A stretch of DNA of 7,235 bases from Vulcanimicrobiota bacterium (GTDB taxonomy: Bacteria > Vulcanimicrobiota > Vulcanimicrobiia > Vulcanimicrobiales > Vulcanimicrobiaceae). The stretch covers positions 1 through 7,235 of the forward strand of contig JASHXG010000310.1 in the NCBI GenBank assembly GCA_030043675.1. The letters are read 5' to 3'. This document shows, piece after piece, positions 1-5,916 of the stretch. The position numbers were made by a program, and so were the translations under genes. Within the stretch, counting starts at the first letter, position 1. Each line of letters opens with the position of its first letter. The notes under the pieces were generated by a model. The model was not told where the DNA came from. It did not search any database and saw only the letters and a list, made by a program, of their open reading frames with translations.

Positions 1-41
1 GCATAAAGGAGCGTTCGAGCGCACCCAACGAAAGCGCCTGC

Positions 42-1367
42 ATGAGGCCGTACGTGCTCCTCATCGCCTCGGTGGCCGCGCTGGGCGGTTTGCTCTTCGG
101 CTACGACACCGGCGTGATCTCGGGCGCAATTCTCTTCATTACCAAAGACTTCTCGCTCGACACGCGCATGGCCGAGTTCACGATCAGCATCGTATTAATC
201 GGCTGCATCGGAGGCGCCGCAGCAGCCGGAGGGCTCGCCGATCGCATCGGACGGCGGCCGACGCTGTTGGGGGCAGGCCTGGTTTTCTTCGTCGGCGCGA
301 TTGTCTCGGCGTTGGCGCCGACCGACGGGATTCTCTTGTTGGGACGATTCGTCGTCGGTATCGGCATCGGTTTCAGCTCGGTAGTTGCACCGCTGTACAT
401 TTCGGAGGTTGCACCGGCACCAATTCGCGGCAGCCTCGTCTCGCTCTATCAGTTCGCGATAACGATCGGCATACTCGCCGCCTATGTCGTCGATTACGCG
501 CTGGCACACGGCGGCGCGTGGCGGTGGATGCTCGGCCTGGCGGTCGTACCGTCGCTGGTCCTGATCGGCGGCATGCTGGTCATGCCCGAGAGCCCCCGCT
601 ATCTCTTCAAGATCGGCGGCGATGCGCGGGCCCGATCGGAACTGTTGCGCATCCATGCCGATGCGGCCGCCTCGGAGCGCGAGGAAGGCTCGATTCGCCA
701 AAGCCTTTCCGCAAAAAGTGCCGGCTTCGAAGCCTTCCGCGTACCGGCGACGCGGCTCGCGCTGTTTATCGGCGTTTCGCTCGCGTTGTTGCAGCAGATC
801 ACCGGCATCAACACGGTGATCTACTACGGCCCGCAAATCTTCGAGATGGCGGGCGTCACGTCGGCGACGGCTTCGATTCTCGCGCAGGCGCTGGTCGGGA
901 CGGTGAACTGCCTCTTGACCCTAGTCGCGATTTTCTTCGTCGATCGGATCGGGCGCAAACCGCTGCTCTACGCGGGCTTGGTAGGAATGTTCGTCGCGCT
1001 ATCCGCGCTGGCGTATTCCTTCGCGCAGCCGCACCTTTCCGGCAGGCTCGCGACGATCGCGTTGGCGAGCATGATGGTCTATGTCGGCTGCTTCGCCTTC
1101 AGTCTCGGACCTATTCTCTGGCTCTTACTCGCCGAGATCTTCCCGTTGCCCGCGCGCGGCTTGGGCATGTCCATCTCCACGCTCGCGAACTGGGTCGGAA
1201 ACTTCCTCGTTTCGCAGTTCTTCCTGACGATGGTCGAGCGCCTCGGACAGGCTGGGACCTTTTCGATCTATGCCGCGCTTTGCGTCGTGACGATCATCTT
1301 CGTGCGCACGATGGTCCCGGAGACCAAGCGCGAGCTGCTCGAGCAGATTCGGGTGGCACCAGCCTAG
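42..1367 (+). CDS. MFS sugar transporter, sugar porter family (probable H+ symporter)
   Basis: A 441-residue inner-membrane transporter that probably imports a monosaccharide or polyol with a proton. Sugar porter signatures appear in order: GGLLFGYDTGVISGA (15-29), the loop 2-3 motif DRIGRRP (67-73), GRFVVGIGIG (101-110), PESPRYL (182-188) after helix 6, a hydrophilic central loop (about 189-237), QQITGIN (251-257), DRIGRKP (301-307), GPILWLLLAEIFP (356-368) and PETKR (426-430). Twelve membrane helices are expected. By comparison with E. coli XylE, Q137, Q251, Q252, N257 and W360 line the sugar site, and D22 with R102 match the proton-coupling Asp/Arg pair, so symport is inferred. The exact sugar cannot be told. 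ATG 42 fits the usual family N-terminus, but no ribosome binding site lies at the normal distance and the frame is open to the left edge, so a start further upstream is possible. First gene of a tight plus-strand cluster. Confidence 0.95.
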   Translation: MRPYVLLIASVAALGGLLFGYDTGVISGAILFITKDFSLDTRMAEFTISIVLIGCIGGAAAAGGLADRIGRRPTLLGAGLVFFVGAIVSALAPTDGILLLGRFVVGIGIGFSSVVAPLYISEVAPAPIRGSLVSLYQFAITIGILAAYVVDYALAHGGAWRWMLGLAVVPSLVLIGGMLVMPESPRYLFKIGGDARARSELLRIHADAAASEREEGSIRQSLSAKSAGFEAFRVPATRLALFIGVSLALLQQITGINTVIYYGPQIFEMAGVTSATASILAQALVGTVNCLLTLVAIFFVDRIGRKPLLYAGLVGMFVALSALAYSFAQPHLSGRLATIALASMMVYVGCFAFSLGPILWLLLAEIFPLPARGLGMSISTLANWVGNFLVSQFFLTMVERLGQAGTFSIYAALCVVTIIFVRTMVPETKRELLEQIRVAPA

Positions 1368-1379
1368 AACTCCTTCGCA

Positions 1380-2372
1380 ATGTTGGCGGCGGTGCGACAT
1401 GCAGACGACCCTGCCGGCCGGTTGCGCTTGGAAGAGCGGCCCCTGCCGGCGCCGGCGCGCGGCGAGGTGCTGTTGCGGATCCGGGCCTGCGGCGTCTGCC
1501 GGACCGACCTGCACATCGTTGACGGCGAGCTGCCGCCGCGCCGCCCCAGCGTGGTTCCAGGCCATCAGATCGTGGGGATCGTCGAACGGTTGGGCGAGGG
1601 GGTCGACGCGGCGCTTGCCGGCCGGCGCGTCGGCGTTTCCTGGCTGGGCGGCGTTGATGGAACCTGCGAACAGTGCGTGGCCGGGCGTGAGAATCTCTGC
1701 GATGCGCCGACCTATACCGGCTACGATCGCGACGGTGGGTATACGGAGTATGTGTCTGTCCGCGCCGATTTTACCATTCCGCTCCCCGAGCAACTCGACG
1801 ACCTGCACGCCGCCCCGCTGCTTTGCGCGGGCATCATCGGCTTTCGCGCGCTCCGCGTCGCCGGCGTGCAGCCCGGCGAGCGCGTCGGGCTCTTCGGATT
1901 CGGGTCGTCGGCACACCTCGCGCTGCAGGTCTTGCGCGGCTGGGGGTGCGAGGTCCACGTCGCAACGCGCGGCGAAGAGCATCAAGCGTTCGCGCGGCGA
2001 CTCGGCGCGCATTGGGTGGGAGGAGCGCTCGAGAGGCCGCCGGTTCCCCTGGATCGCGCGGTAACCTTCGCGCCGGCCGGCGACGTCGTGCTCTCGGCTC
2101 TCGCGTCATTACGGAAAGGAGGCGTCGTCGCCATCAACGCGATTCATCTCGACCGCATGCCGTCGTTCGACTACGACTCACTCCTATGGGGCGAGCGTCA
2201 GCTGCGCAGCGTGACCAACATGACGCGCCTCGATGCGCGCGACTTCATCGCGATCGCGGCGCGCGAAGGCGTAACCGCGCAAACGACCGAGTTCGCCCTG
2301 TCCAATGCGCCGGCAGCGCTCGAAGCGGTACGCAACGATACTCTCGATGGCGCCGCGGTGATCAAACCATGA
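1380..2372 (+). CDS. Zinc-binding alcohol dehydrogenase family protein (MDR superfamily)
   Basis: A 330-residue medium-chain dehydrogenase, expected to interconvert an alcohol and an aldehyde or ketone with NAD(P)H in the cytoplasm. Catalytic zinc ligands are visible: C40 in CGVCRTDLH, H62 in PGHQIVG, and C149 in APLLCAG. A Rossmann glycine-rich stretch follows (GLFGFGSSAH, 170-179). TGYDRDGGY (113-121), PLLCAGIIG and SVTNMTR (277-283) resemble, from memory, the 'zinc-binding alcohol dehydrogenase family protein' group rather than classical liver-type enzymes. The structural-zinc lobe is unusual: D93, C96, C99, C107 instead of four cysteines. It starts 12 bases after the transporter stop with no clear Shine-Dalgarno sequence, and its TGA overlaps the ATG of the next gene, so co-transcription is likely. 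The substrate is unknown; the neighbouring sugar porter suggests a polyol or sugar-derived alcohol, as inference only. Confidence 0.93.
   Translation: MLAAVRHADDPAGRLRLEERPLPAPARGEVLLRIRACGVCRTDLHIVDGELPPRRPSVVPGHQIVGIVERLGEGVDAALAGRRVGVSWLGGVDGTCEQCVAGRENLCDAPTYTGYDRDGGYTEYVSVRADFTIPLPEQLDDLHAAPLLCAGIIGFRALRVAGVQPGERVGLFGFGSSAHLALQVLRGWGCEVHVATRGEEHQAFARRLGAHWVGGALERPPVPLDRAVTFAPAGDVVLSALASLRKGGVVAINAIHLDRMPSFDYDSLLWGERQLRSVTNMTRLDARDFIAIAAREGVTAQTTEFALSNAPAALEAVRNDTLDGAAVIKP
2369..2372 (+). promoter_or_regulatory. ATGA stop/start overlap coupling the dehydrogenase and Gre-like genes
   Basis: The dehydrogenase stop TGA (2370-2372) shares bases with the ATG (2369-2371) of the Gre-like gene. 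No Shine-Dalgarno sequence precedes it, so re-initiation by the terminating ribosome is the likely route of translation. Confidence 0.8.
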
Positions 2373-2812
2373 GCCGGGCGTTCGTCAAGGACTGGGAGGA
2401 TCGCCCCGAGCGGCCGTTGCCGCGTCCGGTCGAGCGCGAACGGCCCAACTACGTGACGCCGCGCGGGTTGGAACGGTTGCGCGAAGCGCTCGCCGCCGCT
2501 CGCGCCAACGGCGACGAACGCGATGCAAACTACTTCGAAGAGCGCATTGCAAGCGCCCAGGTCGTCGATCCACGTTCGCAGCCGCCCGACGAGGTAGCCT
2601 TTGGTTCGACGGTGGTCGTCCACGACGAACGCGGCGGCCAAGTCCGTCTTCGCATCGTCGGCGCCGACGAAGCGGATCCGGCTCACGGGACGATCAGCTG
2701 GATCTCGCCCTACGCGCAGGCGCTGCTCGGTCATCACAAGGGCGAGCGCGTCGTCGTGCAGCGCCCGGCCGGGCCGGCGACGGTCGTCATCGAGACGATC
2801 GAACCCGTCTAG
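2369..2812 (+). CDS. GreA/GreB-like transcription elongation factor family protein, short coiled coil
   Basis: A 147-residue protein with the two-part Gre layout. A charged, proline-rich leader beginning MSRAFVKDW (1-27) precedes YVTPRGLERL (28-37), a short helical hairpin to about 62, and a C-terminal FKBP-like domain. The latter has AQVVD (63-67), FGSTVVV (78-84), RIVGADEADP (95-104), ISWISPYAQALLG (109-121) and the final strands. Gre factors insert a coiled coil into the RNA polymerase secondary channel and stimulate RNA cleavage through acidic tip residues. Here the tip GDERDANY (48-55) keeps two acids (D49, D52), matching D41 and E44 of E. coli GreA. Both hairpin arms, however, are about 15 residues shorter than in GreA, so normal cleavage activity is doubtful; it may bind polymerase without cleaving, or have another role. 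The ATG lies in an ATGA overlap with the dehydrogenase gene, implying translational coupling. The ORF stays open upstream but the conserved start is this ATG. Confidence 0.9.
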   Translation: MSRAFVKDWEDRPERPLPRPVERERPNYVTPRGLERLREALAAARANGDERDANYFEERIASAQVVDPRSQPPDEVAFGSTVVVHDERGGQVRLRIVGADEADPAHGTISWISPYAQALLGHHKGERVVVQRPAGPATVVIETIEPV

Positions 2813-2820
2813 CATCCTCG

Positions 2821-4389
2821 TTGTCGCCGCTCAGCGTCGTCATTCCGGTCTATAACAACTGGTGGCTGACGCAGCGGTGCTTGCGCGCGCTCGAGGGATT
2901 GCGCGGCGACGCGGGGGCGCTGCTCGAGACGATCGTCGTCGACAACGCGTCGACCGACGAGACCGCCGAGGCGATCGGCGGTTTTCACTGGGTTCGTTAC
3001 TTGCGACTGGAGAGCAATCGCAACTTCGCCGGTGCGTGCAACGCCGGGGCGCGTCTGGCGGAGGCGCCTCTGGTGCTCTTTCTCAACAATGACGCCTATC
3101 CGCTGGGGGATGCCCTGGATCCGCTGGTGCGCGTCTTCGAACGCGACGAGGTTACGATCGCCGGTGGCGCGCTCTTCTTCGAAGACGGCGTGACGCAAGC
3201 GGCCGGCCTGGTCGTGTTGCCGAACGCGCACTGGCATTACTCGCAGCGCAATTTGCCGGCGGACTTGGACGGCGTTACGGCATCGCGCGACGCACTGGGC
3301 GTCTCGGGCGCGGCGATGGCCGTGCGGACCGAATGGTTTCTAGCCAATGGCGGCTTCGACGAATCCTTCGTCAACGGGTTCGAAGATGTCGATCTCTGCT
3401 TGCGCGCGCGCGAAGCGGGGCGCGCGATCGCCTACGTTGCGACCGCGCGCTTCGCACACTACGAGAGCGCATCGGCGGGGCGCTTCGATCGCGAGGCGGA
3501 GAACGAGCGGCACTTCTACCGGCGATGGTCGCCAAGTTTCGCCTCGATCCCGCGAGTCGCTCGCGGCGAGGTCGGCGCCATCACCGTGCGCTCGAGCGCG
3601 CGGGTCGGCCCGCTGTCGGCGGCATTGGCGGATCTCGAGGAGGCATTGCGCTCCTTCGGACACCCGATTGCGCACGCGATCCGTCCTTGGCAGCGCTTCG
3701 ACCGCCGCTTTCGGCGCGGCGCCTCGCTTGGGTGGTTCGTAGATGAGATTCACCCGCCGGGAATCACGATCGAGCCCGTCGGCGCGCTGACGCGAATTCG
3801 CACGCATGGCGCGGTCGCACTCGAGGTGCCATGGCTGCCATGCGCCGCATCCGAACGCGTGGCTCGACTCGCGATTCGCCGCTCGGAGGATCCTGCGTGC
3901 CGCGTCATCGCACTCGCCGGCAGCGATGCCGACCTATGTGATACCCAAAGCGCGTTTGACGGCCTCGAGGTCGTGCCGGTCAGCGCGCCAATGCTGCTCG
4001 GCGAGGCCGAAGTACGGGAGGTGGCGTGCGTCGTGCATCTCGGATTGACCGACGAGAGCGCCTTCGGTAACGTGCTGCTTGCGCAGGCAGCCCTGCCGGC
4101 AGTCGTTCTCGCGCGCGAGGAGCTCAGCGCGCTCTTCGCGCCCGACGTCGCCCTGCTCGCGCAGCGCAAGGAGATCGCGCACTACGCCGCGCAGCTGGTC
4201 GGGGATCCGGCAGCGCGCTTACGCTACGGAGCGCTCGTAGCCGCCGACGCGCAGCGCCGCTTCTCACCACGCCGCAGCGCGATCCGCATCGTCGATCTGC
4301 TCTGTGCCGCGCGCTTCGGTTTGGAACGCCCCGCCGCCGCGCGAACCGACACGCCCATAGCCGCCTCCGCCGGGAGTCTGGATCGTTAG
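2821..4389 (+). CDS. Family 2 glycosyltransferase with a GT-B-like C-terminal region
   Basis: A 522-residue protein. Residues 4-235 form a GT-A fold family 2 glycosyltransferase: SVVIPVYNN (5-13), VVDNASTDET (39-48) for nucleotide binding, NRNFAGACNAG (67-77), FLNNDA (87-92) at the DXD-type metal position, GVSGAAMAVR (160-169), and GFEDVDLCLRAREAG (186-200) with the probable catalytic acid. Such enzymes transfer sugars to cell-surface polysaccharides or lipids; donor and acceptor are unknown. Residues about 251-500 look like a reduced GT-B glycosyltransferase (ALADLEEALRSFGH, 268-281; then FGNVLLAQAALP, 415-426), but the usual EX7E glutamates are S413 and A421, so this part is probably not a second active enzyme. 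No signal peptide or membrane helix is seen. The TTG start is chosen because SVVIPVYN lies at the usual distance from it, 8 bases after the previous stop. The last 41 codons overlap hyuB on the other strand. Confidence 0.9.
   Translation: MSPLSVVIPVYNNWWLTQRCLRALEGLRGDAGALLETIVVDNASTDETAEAIGGFHWVRYLRLESNRNFAGACNAGARLAEAPLVLFLNNDAYPLGDALDPLVRVFERDEVTIAGGALFFEDGVTQAAGLVVLPNAHWHYSQRNLPADLDGVTASRDALGVSGAAMAVRTEWFLANGGFDESFVNGFEDVDLCLRAREAGRAIAYVATARFAHYESASAGRFDREAENERHFYRRWSPSFASIPRVARGEVGAITVRSSARVGPLSAALADLEEALRSFGHPIAHAIRPWQRFDRRFRRGASLGWFVDEIHPPGITIEPVGALTRIRTHGAVALEVPWLPCAASERVARLAIRRSEDPACRVIALAGSDADLCDTQSAFDGLEVVPVSAPMLLGEAEVREVACVVHLGLTDESAFGNVLLAQAALPAVVLAREELSALFAPDVALLAQRKEIAHYAAQLVGDPAARLRYGALVAADAQRRFSPRRSAIRIVDLLCAARFGLERPAAARTDTPIAASAGSLDR
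4264..4389. other. Convergent antisense overlap between the glycosyltransferase gene and hyuB
   Basis: The plus-strand glycosyltransferase ends at TAG 4387-4389 and the minus-strand hyuB ends at TGA 4266-4264, giving 126 bases coded on both strands. The codon boundaries coincide, so each glycosyltransferase codon is the reverse complement of a hyuB codon. The region covers glycosyltransferase residues 482-522 and HyuB residues 510-550, including the conserved HyuB motif TPGGGGYG (514-521). No hairpin followed by a T-run, such as an intrinsic terminator, was seen in either direction. Confidence 0.9.
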
Positions 4390-5916
4390 CACGTCGCCGG
4401 CCTGCAGCGCGAGGCTCGTCTTTGCTGCGAGGACTTCTTCGATGCCATCGCGCGCGAGCGTGTGGCGCCCGCGTGCTCCGGGTTCACCGCCCTGTGCTCC
4501 CGTCGGCTGCAGGGTCTGGCGATCGGCGAGCAGCGTCGCGTCGGCCGTTCCTTCGACGAGCTCGATCGAGCGAATCAATCCGTTGCCGCCTCGCCAGGCG
4601 CCGGCACCGCCGGTCCCATCCGCAAACTCGTAGCGAACGACGCGGAGCGGATACTCGCGTTCGATTGCTTCGATCGGCGTGTTGAGCGTATTGGTCATGT
4701 GACATTGAATGCCGTCGAGGCCATCGCAGGTCGGGCGCGCGCCCATCCCGCAGCCGACGGTTTCGTAGAAGGCCCAGGTGCGGCCGTTCGGCCGCGTTCC
4801 GCCCAGCATGACGTTGCTCATCGTCCCTCCGCTGCAGGCCGGCACGCGCTCCGGCGCGGCTTGCGCCAGCGCCTGCAGCACGACCTCGGCGTTCCGCGTA
4901 CTCGTCTCGACGTTACCGCCGGAGACCGGCGCGGGGCGATGCGGATTGAGCAACGTTCCCTCGGGAACGTGCACGCGGACCGGGCGAAAGCAGCCCTCGT
5001 TCATCGGAATCGTGCGATCGGTCACGGCCCGCAGCACGTAATACACGCCGGAAAGCGTGACGCCGAGTACTGCGTTCAGCGGCGATGGGACTTGTTCCGA
5101 CGTTCCCGTGTAGTCGAGAAGCACCTGACCGCCTTGCAGTACCAGACGCAGCGCGATGCGGATGCTCGGCACGCCGTCGCGATCCTCCAGGTAGTCGACG
5201 CCATCGAAGACGCCCTCGCCGAGCGCCAGCAATGCCTTGCGCATCAGCGCTTCGCTATCGTCGAGCGAGCGCGCGATCGCGCTCTCCATCATCTCTACTC
5301 CGTAGCGCTCGTAGAGCTCGAGCAGCCGCCGCTCGCCGGTGTAGTTACCGGCCGTCTGGGCGCGCAGATCCCCGCTGCGCGCCTCGGGCGTGCGAGAGTT
5401 CGCGCCGAAGAGCGCGACCGTTGAAGGCAGAGCGCGATCGTCTTCAACCAGGCGCATCGGCGGCACGATCAGGCCTTCGGCGAAGAGTTCGGTGGCCTCG
5501 GCAGGCATCGAGCCCGCGACCGCACCGCCGACGTCGGCGTGATGTGCCTTGTTCGCGGCATAACCGACGAGCTGTTCGTTAAAGAAGATCGGGCGAACGA
5601 CGGTCACGTCGTTGAGATGCGTGCCGCTGAGATACGGATCGTTTACGACCCACATCTCGCCCGGGCGCACGCCGCCGTACGAGCGCTCGACGACGCGCAG
5701 CGTCCGCCGAAGTCCCCAGGGCAGGGAGCCGAGATGAACCGGAATGTGTTCGGCTTGCGCGATCAGCCGCGCGCGCCGGTCGAAGAGCGCGCACGAATGA
5801 TCGAGACGCTCCTTGATGTTCGGCGAATATGCGCTGTTGCGCAGCGCAATGCCCATCTCTTCGCTCGCGTAAACGAGCGCGCTCTTGATCACCTCGACGG
5901 TGATGGGGTCGATCAT
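4264..5916 (-). CDS. hyuB: Hydantoinase B / 5-oxoprolinase family protein, beta subunit
   Basis: A 550-residue subunit of an HyuAB-type enzyme. Members include N-methylhydantoinase and 5-oxoprolinase, which open cyclic amides with ATP, and the family is related to acetone and acetophenone carboxylases. Family features run throughout: MIDPITVEVIKSAL at the N-terminus, DHSCALFD (39-46), NDPYLSGTHLNDV (92-104), AHHADVGG (124-131), LDYTGTSEQVPSPLN (267-281), NEGCFRPVRV (306-315), PAPVSGGNVETSTR (328-341), GGTMSNVMLGG (363-373), AWRGGNG (440-446) and TPGGGGYG (514-521). The start at 5916 is chosen because it gives the canonical N-terminus and overlaps the hyuA stop as ATGA; the frame extends to 6087, but that extra stretch is low-complexity and lies inside hyuA. 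The 29 residues after GGGGYG do not look like the usual family tail and lie in the overlap with the glycosyltransferase gene. The length is normal. The substrate cannot be read from the sequence. Confidence 0.95.
   Translation of the reverse strand: MIDPITVEVIKSALVYASEEMGIALRNSAYSPNIKERLDHSCALFDRRARLIAQAEHIPVHLGSLPWGLRRTLRVVERSYGGVRPGEMWVVNDPYLSGTHLNDVTVVRPIFFNEQLVGYAANKAHHADVGGAVAGSMPAEATELFAEGLIVPPMRLVEDDRALPSTVALFGANSRTPEARSGDLRAQTAGNYTGERRLLELYERYGVEMMESAIARSLDDSEALMRKALLALGEGVFDGVDYLEDRDGVPSIRIALRLVLQGGQVLLDYTGTSEQVPSPLNAVLGVTLSGVYYVLRAVTDRTIPMNEGCFRPVRVHVPEGTLLNPHRPAPVSGGNVETSTRNAEVVLQALAQAAPERVPACSGGTMSNVMLGGTRPNGRTWAFYETVGCGMGARPTCDGLDGIQCHMTNTLNTPIEAIEREYPLRVVRYEFADGTGGAGAWRGGNGLIRSIELVEGTADATLLADRQTLQPTGAQGGEPGARGRHTLARDGIEEVLAAKTSLALQAGDVLTIQTPGGGGYGRVGSRGGGAFQTEARGTEQIDDADRAAAW
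5913..5916 (-). promoter_or_regulatory. ATGA stop/start overlap coupling hyuA and hyuB
   Basis: On the minus strand the ATG of hyuB (5916-5914) overlaps the TGA of hyuA (5915-5913). A purine-rich GAGGAG stretch lies about 25 bases upstream, too far to be a normal ribosome binding site. Coupling would help make the two subunits in equal amounts. Confidence 0.8.

Noticed and set aside
518..1522. A 334-codon plus-strand frame inside the transporter and dehydrogenase genes
   Set aside because: The product is Arg-rich, lacks membrane segments, and is the +1 shadow of the transporter.
1125..2012. A 295-codon open frame on the minus strand across the transporter and dehydrogenase genes
   Set aside because: It spans the junction of two well-supported plus-strand genes and its product has no family features, so it is a shadow of their codon usage.
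4462..5424. A 320-codon open frame on the plus strand opposite hyuB
   Set aside because: It lies fully antisense to a strongly conserved gene, has a low-complexity Arg/Ala/His-rich product with no recognisable motif, and such frames are common opposite GC-rich coding sequence.
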